In this document: in pieces, positions 27,509-36,702 of the stretch | How the letters are laid out: each line of letters begins with the position of its first letter | Numbering within the stretch: the first letter of the stretch is position 1 | From: Ruegeria conchae | GTDB lineage: Bacteria; Pseudomonadota; Alphaproteobacteria; Rhodobacterales; Rhodobacteraceae | Length of the DNA stretch: 64,000 bases | Assembly: GCF_000192475.1 (NCBI RefSeq) | Contig: NZ_AEYW01000003.1 | Location: 124,001-188,000 of the forward strand | Reading direction: 5' to 3' | The notes under the pieces: generated by a model | What the model was told of the DNA's origin: nothing | The model's input: only the letters and a program-made list of their open reading frames with translations | Database searches by the model: none | Made by a program: the position numbers and the translations under genes

Positions 27509-29313
27509 CAGAAGGCCTGCCCGATCCCGAGGTAGAACTGCAGCCCATTGCCCGTGTCACCCTGAACTGGGACGGCAAGGTCAAAGCGCAATGGCCCGAA
27601 ACCGCCCAGATCATAGCGAATACCCAGCCCGGCGCCAGAATGCTCTTCCGCGCCGCTGCCGATGAACGAGGACGTGTCGACGACGCCATAGTCATAGAAG
27701 CCGACCAACGAGATTGCGTCGGTGACTTTGCCACGAATTTCAGCTGACAGTCCCAAAAAGGACTTGCCACCAGCCACACCGTCTCCGACTGGAATACCGA
27801 GGCTTTCATAGGGTTGACCGCGTACCGTTCCCGCGCCGCCTGAGAAGAACAGGAAATCCGGCGTCACACCGTCTGGCGGCGGGCCAAGGACTGATCCAAG
27901 TTGAACGCGCCCGGCGAGCACCAACCGGCCGCCTGTGCCTATGTCGTTATAGTAACGCCCGTCAAAAAACATCCTCAGGCCAGTGTCAGAACCAGAGAAC
28001 CCGACAAAGGGCATTACCTGCGAATCCAGATAGTAGCCACGCGTGGCGCTGACCTTGCTATCCCGTTCATCCCATTCAGACCGGAAGGGCAGGATGAAGT
28101 ACCGGAACTTGCGGCCATCGCCATAGGCGTCATCCGCGTCTGACCATTGGAAACCGGCTGAGGCTTCGGCATAAAGACGGTCCGAAAAAGTGCGGCGGGC
28201 ACCATAGGCAAGCGAGGCGATAGTGACGTTATAATTCTCGGTATTTCGCCGTTCCAGCAGTGCGCTCCAGAATGTATTGTCATCTGGGCCGAGCCGGTCT
28301 GGTTGATCCAAACGCAGGCCAATGCGCCCGTCGATATCCTCGGCGCCGCCAATGTTGCGGATCGCAGCCTCAAACCTTAACCGCTCTGCCCGCCGGAAAA
28401 CATTCCGATGGGTCCACGTGGCAGTTAAATCCAGCCCATCGCGCGAGGCGATCTCGGCCCCGAAAGTCAGCCGACGAGGGGGAAGATCTTCGAATGTGGC
28501 ATCGAAATCCAATGTGCCGTCCGGGTTGGGCTCATCATGTTCCTTTATAGAGACCGTGCTGAACGTGCCGGTGCGCCGCAGCCGGGTTCCAACCTTTTGC
28601 ACCTGTTCTGGCGAATAAATTTCACCCGAGGGAAAGCCTGCAATTTTTTCGATCGACCGATGGCGAACGTTAGTGTCGCCTTGGATGTTCATTTTGCCGA
28701 ACCGCAGCCTTGGCCCCGGTGCCAGATCAATTGTGGCATCCAGTCGTGCCTGCGCATGTCGCGCGATTACTTTTTGGTCCGACACCTCTGCCTTTGCGTG
28801 GCCCGTATCGCGCCAGCCTTGGACCCCTGCGGATGCTGCTTGCTGGATTGCTCCGGTGGTGGCCGTTTTGCCTATGGCAAATTCCTCGGGTAGCACGGTT
28901 TCTGGTGCCAATGGTTGAACGACAGCCGTGCCAAATTTGAACTTCGGCCCTGAGTTGACCAATATCGTTGCACGTTTGAACTGGGTCGGAACATTCAAAG
29001 AGTTGATATTTGCAGCTTCCTGCCCGTCTAACTTGATGCTGACAACGGGGCTGAAATACCCTTCGTCATACATGATTTGAACGATGGTGCGGTAGTCGGA
29101 CAGAGCAGCCGACAGGATTTCCAGCGACGTATCCAGTCCACGCGATTCTGAGGTAAAAACCGATGAGGTCTCTTCCAGTCGGTCAATCAGATCTTTAGAT
29201 GCGCCGGGAGCGGAGAGGGTGGTTTCCAGCGCGGATGCAAGATTGGGAGACAATGCCAAAAGGGCGCAAAAAAACCAGCTTCTCAGAACGCTGCGCGGTC
29301 TGCTCCCTATCAT
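27508..29313 (-). CDS. tamA: TamA family outer-membrane protein (Omp85/BamA superfamily)
   Basis: 601 residues from the ATG at 29313, chosen because it starts a signal peptide (MIGSRPRSVLRSWFFCALLA, cleavage after ASA) and follows TTGGAG; the open frame 32 codons upstream is not conserved. POTRA-like domains occupy about residues 35-270, followed by a 16-strand barrel (RLTFGAEIASRDGLDLTATW, GGAGTVRGQPYESLG) ending GNGLQFYLGIGQAF. The conserved VRGQ/VRGY-type loop-6 motif is seen as VRGQPYE. It partners TamB, encoded immediately downstream with a one-base overlap. Confidence 0.93.
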   Translation of the reverse strand: MIGSRPRSVLRSWFFCALLALSPNLASALETTLSAPGASKDLIDRLEETSSVFTSESRGLDTSLEILSAALSDYRTIVQIMYDEGYFSPVVSIKLDGQEAANINSLNVPTQFKRATILVNSGPKFKFGTAVVQPLAPETVLPEEFAIGKTATTGAIQQAASAGVQGWRDTGHAKAEVSDQKVIARHAQARLDATIDLAPGPRLRFGKMNIQGDTNVRHRSIEKIAGFPSGEIYSPEQVQKVGTRLRRTGTFSTVSIKEHDEPNPDGTLDFDATFEDLPPRRLTFGAEIASRDGLDLTATWTHRNVFRRAERLRFEAAIRNIGGAEDIDGRIGLRLDQPDRLGPDDNTFWSALLERRNTENYNVTIASLAYGARRTFSDRLYAEASAGFQWSDADDAYGDGRKFRYFILPFRSEWDERDSKVSATRGYYLDSQVMPFVGFSGSDTGLRMFFDGRYYNDIGTGGRLVLAGRVQLGSVLGPPPDGVTPDFLFFSGGAGTVRGQPYESLGIPVGDGVAGGKSFLGLSAEIRGKVTDAISLVGFYDYGVVDTSSFIGSGAEEHSGAGLGIRYDLGGFGPLRFDLAVPVQGDTGNGLQFYLGIGQAF

Positions 29314-29466
29314 TGTCTGGCTCCAACTGCCCCAAGTCGAAATCACTATGGCCGCGAAACAATAGAAATGCGGCTTGTTGAATTCATTTAGAGCATTTGG
29401 CGACGCCAAGGGGAAGAACTAAACCAAACTCAGTTGCTATTATTGGCTCGACCGTGTCCCAATTTC

Positions 29467-30690
29467 TCACAGATCGGCATTTCGGAACCACCTAATGATT
29501 GCGTCGCGATCTTCGGGCTCCATGTAAGTGACGTTTGCGGGGGGCATTGCGTGGGTGACGCCGGATTGCAGATATATCTGCTGCGCGTTCTGCGCAATGT
29601 CGGCCTCGGTTTCCAGCAACACACCTTTGGGTGCCCACAGGATGCCTTCCCAGACAGGCTCACGCGCGTGGCACATGGAACAGCGCCCCAAAACAATGTC
29701 GTGCGCTTCTTCAAAGCCATCCGCCGCTGCAAATTTCTGTTCATATGGTGTAAGCTCTTGCGCTTCGGCCTCTTCCAACGGGTCGTGCATGGAAGCGGTC
29801 GACAGCCACATGATGGCCATGAACAGCAGTGCAGTCACCAGCCAGGTCCAGGTTGGATTACCGGCGCGCGCATGGCGGGTGTTGAAATAGTGGCGAATGG
29901 TGACGCCCATCAAAAAGACCAACGCGGCGATGATCCAATTGTACTCGGTGGCAAAGGCCAGCGGGTAGTGGTTCGACAGCATCAGGAACACAACGGGCAA
30001 GGTCAGATAGTTGTTGTGAGTCGAACGCAGTTTGGCGATTTTGCCGTACTTGGGATCAGGCGTACGTCCGTTTTTGAGGTCATCCACAACAATGCGCTGG
30101 TTTGGCATAATTATGAAGAACACATTCGCCGTCATGATCGTGGCTGTGAAAGCCCCCAGATGCAGCATCATCGCACGGCCGGTGAAGATTTGGTTATAAC
30201 CCCAGCCCATGGCCACCAGCAGGACAAACAACAGAACCATCAGCAGCGTCGGGCGTTCACCGAGGCCAGATTTGCACAGAAAATCATAGACCAGCCAGCC
30301 AATGGTCAGCGACGCAGCCGAGATCAGGATGCCCTGCCACAGCGCCAGATCAGCTTTATGCGCATCGATCAGGTAAAGCTCGCCGCCAACCCAGTAGACG
30401 ATCATTAAAAGCGCGGCGCCGCTCAGCCAAGTCGCGTAGCTTTCCCATTTGAACCAGGTCAGGTGGTCAGGCATGCGCTCCGGCGCGACAAGATATTTCT
30501 GGATGTGATAAAAGCCACCGCCATGGACTTGCCATTCCTCGCCGTCCGCCGGGCCGGGAATATCGCGGTTCAGGCCAAGGTCCAGCGCGATGAAATAGAA
30601 GGATGATCCGATCCAGGCGATCGCAGTGATGACGTGCAGCCAGCGCACGCCAAAACCAATCCAATCCCAGAACACGGCGAAGTCGTACAT
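29467..30690 (-). CDS. puuD: Urate hydroxylase PuuD, membrane-bound with C-terminal cytochrome c
   Basis: 407 residues. Oxidises urate to 5-hydroxyisourate, passing electrons to the respiratory chain rather than to oxygen. About eight membrane helices (residues 10-305) carry conserved His residues, and a C-terminal periplasmic cytochrome c domain holds C337-S-M-C340-H341 and a likely Met ligand M382 (HAMPP). This DUF989 plus cytochrome arrangement defines PuuD. It is transcribed divergently from a LysR gene 95 bases away; uraH and puuE follow beyond that. Confidence 0.95.
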   Translation of the reverse strand: MYDFAVFWDWIGFGVRWLHVITAIAWIGSSFYFIALDLGLNRDIPGPADGEEWQVHGGGFYHIQKYLVAPERMPDHLTWFKWESYATWLSGAALLMIVYWVGGELYLIDAHKADLALWQGILISAASLTIGWLVYDFLCKSGLGERPTLLMVLLFVLLVAMGWGYNQIFTGRAMMLHLGAFTATIMTANVFFIIMPNQRIVVDDLKNGRTPDPKYGKIAKLRSTHNNYLTLPVVFLMLSNHYPLAFATEYNWIIAALVFLMGVTIRHYFNTRHARAGNPTWTWLVTALLFMAIMWLSTASMHDPLEEAEAQELTPYEQKFAAADGFEEAHDIVLGRCSMCHAREPVWEGILWAPKGVLLETEADIAQNAQQIYLQSGVTHAMPPANVTYMEPEDRDAIIRWFRNADL

Positions 30691-30785
30691 TGATGAGGTC
30701 TCCGATAAGCTATCGCCACACTAGGCAAACGGGCTTTTCTTCGGTATTCCCGTATATTGTCAAACTGTATCAAAAAAACGATAAG

Positions 30786-31700
30786 ATGTCCTATCTCGAC
30801 AACATTCGAACCTTTGTACGGGTTTATGATCTAGGCAGTATGTCAGCCGCCGGACGCGATATGCGAATCTCACCTGCGGTGACGTCAGCGCGGATTTCGC
30901 AGTTAGAAGATCACCTTGGGGTTCGTCTGTTCCAGCGAACCACACGCAACTTGACCCCGACTGAGCAAGGGCGTGCATTTTACCCCGGTGCAGTTGCAGT
31001 TCTGGATGCGGTGGATGAGGCAGAAGCGCAAGTCACACATCTGACCGAAGCGCCGCGCGGGTCGCTGTTCGTCGCAGCGCCCCTGGGTGTCGGGCGCCGT
31101 CTTCTGGCACCTCATGTGCCTGATTTTCTGTCAGAATACCCTGAGATTGATGTGCGTCTAAGGCTGACAGACCGCTCTGTCGACCTAACCACCGAAGGGT
31201 TGGATCTGGCCTTTTTCATCGGTCAGCCCGAAGACAGCACATTGCGCATTCGCAAGATCGCGGATTGTCAGCGCGTGCTATGCGCGGCCCCTGATTACGT
31301 GAGCCGTTGTGGGATGCCCGAATCTGGGACGGATCTGATTTCAGGCAAACATGAGTGTTTGAACCTACGCTTCCCCGGAGCGGCAGAGTTTCAGTGGATG
31401 CTGGAAACGCCCGATGGCCCGAAGCGGTTCGCTGTTTCAGGCCGCTATGAGTGCGACGATGGCGATGTTTTAACCGATTGGGCGTTGTCAGGGCAGGGAA
31501 TTGCTATGAAACCTGTCTTTGAGGTGTCCGAACATCTGAAGGCAGGACGATTGATCCCGGTGGCGACGCAAACGCCACCGGTGCCGGTTCAAATGGCTTG
31601 CCTGTATACCCATCGCCGCCACCAAGATCCCAAGGCACGGCTGTTTATGGATTTCATGATTGATCGTGTCGGCAAGGTGGTCCGCAGCGCCGAAATCTAG
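30786..31700 (+). CDS. LysR-family regulator, probable regulator of purine degradation
   Basis: 304 residues from the ATG at 30786, where the winged helix begins (MSYLDNIRTFVRVYDLGSMS, AAGRDMRISPAVTSARISQL). An open frame 32 codons upstream overlaps the puuD promoter and is not conserved. The co-inducer domain starts GSLFVAAPLGVG. Position between puuD and uraH, divergent from puuD, makes it the obvious local regulator. A palindrome at 32152-32169 is a candidate binding site. It converges on uraH with a 2-base gap. Confidence 0.88.
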   Translation: MSYLDNIRTFVRVYDLGSMSAAGRDMRISPAVTSARISQLEDHLGVRLFQRTTRNLTPTEQGRAFYPGAVAVLDAVDEAEAQVTHLTEAPRGSLFVAAPLGVGRRLLAPHVPDFLSEYPEIDVRLRLTDRSVDLTTEGLDLAFFIGQPEDSTLRIRKIADCQRVLCAAPDYVSRCGMPESGTDLISGKHECLNLRFPGAAEFQWMLETPDGPKRFAVSGRYECDDGDVLTDWALSGQGIAMKPVFEVSEHLKAGRLIPVATQTPPVPVQMACLYTHRRHQDPKARLFMDFMIDRVGKVVRSAEI

Positions 31701-31702
31701 GT

Positions 31703-32059
31703 CTAGCTGCCCCGATAGGTCGAATACCCATAAGGGGATAGAAGCAGCGGCACATGGTAGTGGGCATACGGGTCGGACATACCAAAGCGGATAGGCACCT
31801 GATCCAGAAACAGAGGATCATCGCCGTCCTGGCCCGTCGCGCGTAGGTAATCGCCAGCAAAGAAAATCAGTTCATACGTGCCGATTTTGAAGTCGTCCTG
31901 CGGTAGGATCGGACTGTTGGTGCGACCATCCTCGTTGGTTTCCATCTCAGCCAGTTTGCGATGAGAATCTCCCGACACTTCGTAAAGAGAGATTTTCAAC
32001 CCCTCAGCGGGGCAGCCGCGTGCCGTGTCCAGAACATGGGTCGTCAGATAGCCAGCCAA
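31703..32059 (-). CDS. uraH: 5-hydroxyisourate hydrolase (transthyretin-like)
   Basis: 118 residues. Hydrolyses 5-hydroxyisourate to OHCU, the step after PuuD. The family signatures are present at both ends: the N-terminal YLTTHVLDTARG and the C-terminal YHVPLLLSPYGYSTYRGS. The protein has the usual length. AGGAGA lies 7 bases before the start. It is transcribed divergently from the puuE-uraD gene, with a 163-base region containing a possible operator between them. Confidence 0.96.
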   Translation of the reverse strand: MAGYLTTHVLDTARGCPAEGLKISLYEVSGDSHRKLAEMETNEDGRTNSPILPQDDFKIGTYELIFFAGDYLRATGQDGDDPLFLDQVPIRFGMSDPYAHYHVPLLLSPYGYSTYRGS

Positions 32060-32151
32060 GGGTCTCTCCTATGTGTTTCTTTTGGTGTGCCACAGTCTGG
32101 GCCAAACAGCAAAATGGTTGAAATGCCGAAAGAACTGGAAACAGTGTTCGG

Positions 32152-32169
32152 ATTGATTTGATAATCAAT
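32152..32169. promoter_or_regulatory. Candidate LysR-type operator between uraH and puuE
   Basis: ATTGAT-TTGATA-ATCAAT is a perfect 6-bp inverted repeat with a 6-base spacer, fitting the T-N11-A pattern of LysR-family sites. It lies 54 bases before the puuE-uraD start in a divergent intergenic region. The LysR gene at 30786 is the likely cognate regulator. Confidence 0.5.
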
Positions 32170-32222
32170 GGACCGTTTCTGCGGTAAAGCTGTCAAAACA
32201 CCTAATCGGACTGGAAGACCCT

Positions 32223-33641
32223 ATGCAGCCGCCTCGTTACCCCCGCGATATGATCGGATATGGAGCCAACCCGCCTGACGCCGCATGGCCCGGCGGGGCG
32301 AAACTGGCTGTACAGATCGTGCTGAACTACGAAGAGGGTGGTGAAAACTGTGTTCTGCATGGGGATGCTGCGTCTGAGGCGTTCTTGTCCGAGATAGTCG
32401 GGGCGGCGCAATGGCCGGGCCAGCGTCACTGGAACATGGAATCGATCTATGAATACGGCGCGCGGGCAGGGTTCTGGCGCCTGCATCGGTTGATGAAAGA
32501 TCTGCCGATCACTGTCTACGGTGTGGCGACGGCTTTGGCGCGCTCGCCAGATCAGGTGGCCGCAATGAAATCGGCAGGGTGGGAGATTGCCAGCCACGGG
32601 CTGAAATGGGTCGAGCACAAGGACATGCCCGAGGATGAAGAGCGGGCTCAGGTTGCAGAAGCTATCCGCTTGCATACCGAAGTTGTGGGGGATCGCCCGC
32701 GTGGCTGGTACACCGGGCGCTGTTCGGACAACACTGTGCGTCTGGTCGCCGAAGAGGGTGGTTTTGCCTATGTCGCGGACACCTATGCGGACGATCTTCC
32801 ATACTGGATGCAGACCGGTGGTCGGGATCAGTTGATTGTACCCTACACGCTGGACTGCAACGATATGCGCTTTGCCACACCGCAGGGGTTCAACGCCGGG
32901 GATCAGTTCTATTCTTATCTGAAAGACAGCTTCGATGCGCTTTATGCAGAAGGCGAAGCTGGCGCACCCAAGATGCTGTCGATTGGTCTTCATTGTCGCT
33001 TGATCGGGCGTCCGGGACGCGTCATGGCGCTGAAACGGTTTCTGGATTACGCGCTCGGGTTCTCGGATGTGTGGTTTGCAACGCGATTGCAGATTGCGGA
33101 ACATTGGGCTGAAACGCACCCGCCGGCTGAGCGCCCAAAACCCTCACAGATGGGCCGCGACGAATTTGTCTCAGCTTACGGAGGTATCTTCGAGCATTCC
33201 GCATGGATCGCCGAGCGAGCGTTTGGTCTGGAACTGGGCGCGGCACATGACACGGCGGGTGGATTGCACAATGCTTTGACCCGCATGTTCCGGTCCGCCT
33301 CGGACGAGGAACGGCTGGGTGTGTTAACGGCCCACCCCGATCTTGCTGGTAAACTGGCGCAGGCCAAGCGGTTAACACAGGAAAGCACGTCTGAGCAGGC
33401 TTCGGCCGGTCTCGATGCGCTGACGGATGACGAACGAGCCACCTTTACCGAATTAAACCAGCGCTACACCGGAAAATTTGGTTTTCCGTTCATTATCGCC
33501 GTTAGGGACCACAACAAGGCCTCGATACTGGGCGCATTTGAGCGGCGGATCGAACAGGATCGCGAAACCGAATTCGCCGAGGCATGCCGGCAGGTCGAAC
33601 GGATCGCCGAATTCCGTCTGCGCGATGTGCTGCCCTCATGA
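32223..33641 (+). CDS. puuE: Bifunctional allantoinase (PuuE)/OHCU decarboxylase (UraD)
   Basis: 472 residues. The N-terminal 300 residues are a polysaccharide-deacetylase-fold allantoinase (RYPRDMIGYGANPPDAAWP, VQIVLNYEEGGE, EIASHGLKWVEH, RPRGWYTGRCSDNTV), metal-independent in known members. From about residue 310 an OHCU decarboxylase follows (MGRDEFVSAYGGIFEHSAWI, TAHPDLAGKLAQAKRL, with the catalytic HPDL His, and KFGFPFIIAVRDHNK). The fusion covers two consecutive steps, with the later-acting domain placed first. Its stop overlaps the allA start by four bases (ATGA). Confidence 0.94.
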   Translation: MQPPRYPRDMIGYGANPPDAAWPGGAKLAVQIVLNYEEGGENCVLHGDAASEAFLSEIVGAAQWPGQRHWNMESIYEYGARAGFWRLHRLMKDLPITVYGVATALARSPDQVAAMKSAGWEIASHGLKWVEHKDMPEDEERAQVAEAIRLHTEVVGDRPRGWYTGRCSDNTVRLVAEEGGFAYVADTYADDLPYWMQTGGRDQLIVPYTLDCNDMRFATPQGFNAGDQFYSYLKDSFDALYAEGEAGAPKMLSIGLHCRLIGRPGRVMALKRFLDYALGFSDVWFATRLQIAEHWAETHPPAERPKPSQMGRDEFVSAYGGIFEHSAWIAERAFGLELGAAHDTAGGLHNALTRMFRSASDEERLGVLTAHPDLAGKLAQAKRLTQESTSEQASAGLDALTDDERATFTELNQRYTGKFGFPFIIAVRDHNKASILGAFERRIEQDRETEFAEACRQVERIAEFRLRDVLPS

Positions 33642-34123
33642 CCCAGATTGTCGCTGAAACGATCTCGGCAGCAGCGTTCGCACCTTTTGGCGATCTGATT
33701 GATATCTCAGGTGAGCCTGACAAGATCATCAATCAAGGCAAATGCGGCCGTTATCACGACCGGGCTGGACTGGATTTCGGTAACGCGCGTGCCGGTATTA
33801 GCCTGTTCAACGCCAACCCGCGCGAATTGCCTTACCGGCTGGAAATGGTCGAGCGTCATCCCGATGGCAGCCAGGCCTTTATTCCGATGACTCACCAGCC
33901 TTTTCTGGTGATCGTCGCACCGGATGAGGGCGGTAAACCAGGGCAACCAAAGGCTTTCATCACGCTCCCCGGGCAAGTTGTGAATTATCACCGAGGCACT
34001 TGGCACGGGGTTCTAACTCCTCTGCATGGGCCCGGCCTGTTCGCGGTCGTCGATAGGATCGGGGACGGTCCAAATTTAGAAGAATACTGGTTCAGCACTC
34101 CGTACGAGGTGGTCGACCGCTGA
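33638..34123 (+). CDS. allA: Ureidoglycolate lyase
   Basis: 161 residues from the ATG at 33638, which overlaps the puuE-uraD stop (ATGA) and gives the conserved start MTQIVAETISAAAFAPFGD. Splits ureidoglycolate into glyoxylate and urea. Family motifs are FNANPRELPYRLEMVERHP, GSQAFIPM, VNYHRGTWHGVLTPL and FAVVDRIG. The cupin-like enzyme is normal length. It is translationally coupled to the gene before it. Confidence 0.95.
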   Translation: MTQIVAETISAAAFAPFGDLIDISGEPDKIINQGKCGRYHDRAGLDFGNARAGISLFNANPRELPYRLEMVERHPDGSQAFIPMTHQPFLVIVAPDEGGKPGQPKAFITLPGQVVNYHRGTWHGVLTPLHGPGLFAVVDRIGDGPNLEEYWFSTPYEVVDR

Positions 34124-34190
34124 ATCCAAATACGAAGCCGCCAAAGAAGCGGTAAGAACCCCATTGGATCTTAGGGAGGACAATGAGATC

Positions 34191-35618
34191 ATGGCCGAAA
34201 CTTCGATAGGGACCCCCGAACAACTTCGGGACCCGAACTATACGCCCGCCTTACACAAGGCGATACCGCTGGGCATTCAGCATGTGCTGGCAATGTTTGT
34301 TTCAAACGTCACACCCGCCATTATCGTGGCCGGAGCCGCCGGGTTTGGGTTTGGATCCAATTCCCCCGATTTTCCTGAGCTGCTCTACCTGATCCAAATG
34401 TCGATGCTGTTCGCGGGTCTGGCGACCTTGTTGCAGACTGTGACGCTGGGCCCAGTTGGCGCGGCACTGCCGATTGTTCAGGGAACAAGCTTTGCCTTTC
34501 TGCCCATCATGATCCCGCTTGTCGCTGGTAAGGGTGTGGATGCTTTGGCAGCCCTGTTCGGTGGCGTCCTGATCGGTGGTCTTTTTCACGCCTTTCTAGG
34601 CCTGTTCATTGGCAAGATACGTTTTGCGCTTCCGCCGCTGGTGACCGGGCTTGTCGTGACAATGATCGGTTTGGCGCTGGTCAAGGTTGGCATTCAATAT
34701 TCTGCCGGTGGCGTGCCTGCGATTGGTACTCCGGAATACGGATCGCTGCTCAACTGGTCGGCGGCGTTGGTCGTGGTTGTCGTGACGCTGGGCCTCAAGT
34801 TCTTTGCGCGTGGTATGCTGTCGGTGTCTGCCGTACTCGTCGGATTGGCGGTTGGCTACGTCTATGCCCTTATGGTCGGCATGGTGACGTTCGAAGCCAT
34901 CGGCAACAGCTGGTCGCGGGCCTCCGCATTCGCACTGCCAGTCCCGTTCAAATATGGCTTTGAGTTCTCATTGGCGGCCATTATCGGATTCTGTCTGATG
35001 TCTTTCGTCTCGGCCATTGAGACCGTCGGCGACGTATCGGGGATCACCAAGGGTGGTGCAGGTCGTGAGGCGACAGACAAAGAGATCGAAGGTGCAACAT
35101 ATGCCGATGGTTTTGGAACTGCACTCGCCGGTATGTTCGGCGGGTTTCCGAATACATCGTTCAGCCAGAATGTCGGCTTGATCGCGATGACAGGCGTCAT
35201 GAGCCGTCATGTGGTGACCTGCGGGGCCTTGTTCCTGATCCTGTGTGGTCTCGTGCCGAAGGTCGGAGCGATCATTCGCACAGTACCCATCGAAGTGCTG
35301 GGTGGCGGCGTGATCGTCATGTTCGGCATGGTGGTTGCGGCAGGCATCTCGATGCTGTCGGACGTGGATTGGAATCGCCGCAACATGGTGATCTTTGCGA
35401 TCTCACTGTCGATTGGTCTTGGGTTGCAGCTGGAACCTGGTGCGGTCCAGCACCTGCCGGATACGCTCCGCATTCTGATGACAAGCGGCCTGCTGCCAGC
35501 GGCTCTGATCGCCATCGTGCTGAACCTGATCCTGCCTGAAGAGCTGGCAGAAGAATCGACCGAGGAAGTTTCTGGCGGAATGGCCGGTCACGGCTCGGGC
35601 AGCCTGCCTCACGAATGA
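34191..35618 (+). CDS. NCS2-family purine (urate/xanthine) permease
   Basis: 475 residues from the ATG at 34191; a TTG nine codons upstream is poorer. About 12-14 membrane helices. The NCS2 signature is QNVGLIAMTGVMSRHV, and the conserved acidic helix reads FVSAIETVGDVSGITKGG. Closest by eye to the xanthine/uric acid branch (UacT/XanQ), in keeping with its position in a urate-degradation cluster. GGGAGGA lies about 8 bases before the start region. It follows allA by 67 bases on the same strand; a hairpin follows it. Confidence 0.9.
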   Translation: MAETSIGTPEQLRDPNYTPALHKAIPLGIQHVLAMFVSNVTPAIIVAGAAGFGFGSNSPDFPELLYLIQMSMLFAGLATLLQTVTLGPVGAALPIVQGTSFAFLPIMIPLVAGKGVDALAALFGGVLIGGLFHAFLGLFIGKIRFALPPLVTGLVVTMIGLALVKVGIQYSAGGVPAIGTPEYGSLLNWSAALVVVVVTLGLKFFARGMLSVSAVLVGLAVGYVYALMVGMVTFEAIGNSWSRASAFALPVPFKYGFEFSLAAIIGFCLMSFVSAIETVGDVSGITKGGAGREATDKEIEGATYADGFGTALAGMFGGFPNTSFSQNVGLIAMTGVMSRHVVTCGALFLILCGLVPKVGAIIRTVPIEVLGGGVIVMFGMVVAAGISMLSDVDWNRRNMVIFAISLSIGLGLQLEPGAVQHLPDTLRILMTSGLLPAALIAIVLNLILPEELAEESTEEVSGGMAGHGSGSLPHE

Positions 35619-35632
35619 GGCCTATGAACAAT

Positions 35633-35658
35633 CCCGCAGCTCGGCTCAGCGCTGCGGG
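35633..35658. terminator. Hairpin between convergent permease and GAPDH genes
   Basis: CCCGCAGC (35633-35640) pairs perfectly with GCTGCGGG (35651-35658), with a 10-base loop. It fills the 40-base gap between two convergent genes and may act in both directions, although neither side has a good T-run. Confidence 0.5.
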
Positions 35659-36648
35659 TCACCCCGCTTCGGCCATCAAGCGTGCGACATCCAGCATGCG
35701 GGCCGAAAACCCCCATTCATTGTCATACCAACCAAAGACCCTGATTTGGTTCTCTCCGATCATACGCGTCTCGGGCCCGGCCAAAACGAGTGATTCAGGA
35801 CGGGAGCGCAAATCAGATGATACCAAGGGCAGATCGGTCCAGCCCAGTACGGCAGAAGCTGCGACCGCGTTGCGAAACGCTTGGTCGAACTGATCCGCGC
35901 TCTTGCCCCGTTCAAGGGTGGCGACAAGATCGACAGCAGATACGCTGGCCGTGGGAACACGCACCGCAGCCCCTGAAATGCGACCGGCAAGATTTGGCAG
36001 CACAACATCGATCAGATGTGTGGCGCTTGAGGTCGTAGGCACCATCGACAATGCTCCGGCGCGCGAACGGGCCAGATCCCCGCGTGGTGCATCGACCATA
36101 GGCTGGCTGTTTGTATAGCAGTGGATCGTGGTCATGTGCCCGGACACAAGCCCGCCGATTTCATCAATCAGCTTGACGAGCGGTGCCAGCCCATTCGTGG
36201 TGCATGACGCATTCGACACGATCCGTGCGTTGCCCAAATGATCTTCGTTTGCACCCAGTACAACCGTGATCTCGGCAGCAGGTGAGGGGCCGGAAATCAG
36301 CACTTTGCCCGCCCCGGCAGTCAATCCCCGGCTGGCAACATCCGACGTGCGCGCGATGCCGGTGCAATCCAGCATCACATCGACGCCGGACAGATCGACC
36401 TTTGCCAAATCTGCGCTGTGGGACATTGGAACAATCCGGCCATCAATGTTCAATGCTCCACCTTCGGCTGCCACCGAACCTGGATAAGTTCCGAAAGTGC
36501 TGTCGTACTTGAACAGATATGCGCAGGTTTCGAGCGGTGCGATATCGTTGATCAGCACCAGCTCGATATCCGAATGCTGCGACGGGCCTAGGACCTGTCG
36601 CAGGATGGTGCGGCCGATACGGCCGAATCCGTTGATCGCAAGTTTCAT
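35659..36648 (-). CDS. gap: Glyceraldehyde-3-phosphate dehydrogenase-like protein
   Basis: 329 residues from the ATG at 36648 (a TTG two codons earlier is not preferred). NAD-binding INGFGRIGRTILRQ with Asp in LINDIAP favours NAD over NADP. The catalytic Cys lies in SNASCTTNGLAPLVKL and the active-site His in TTIHCYTN. Several conserved spots differ from housekeeping GAPDH (VPTASVS instead of VPTPNVS; SSDLRSRPES), so it may be a paralogue with another aldehyde-phosphate substrate such as erythrose-4-phosphate. Its place in a purine cluster is not explained by known biochemistry. Confidence 0.85.
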   Translation of the reverse strand: MKLAINGFGRIGRTILRQVLGPSQHSDIELVLINDIAPLETCAYLFKYDSTFGTYPGSVAAEGGALNIDGRIVPMSHSADLAKVDLSGVDVMLDCTGIARTSDVASRGLTAGAGKVLISGPSPAAEITVVLGANEDHLGNARIVSNASCTTNGLAPLVKLIDEIGGLVSGHMTTIHCYTNSQPMVDAPRGDLARSRAGALSMVPTTSSATHLIDVVLPNLAGRISGAAVRVPTASVSAVDLVATLERGKSADQFDQAFRNAVAASAVLGWTDLPLVSSDLRSRPESLVLAGPETRMIGENQIRVFGWYDNEWGFSARMLDVARLMAEAG

Positions 36649-36702
36649 GCGCAAGCTATGGCAGGCAGATCAGGCGATCTCAATCAAAGTATTGTACCAA
36701 TT

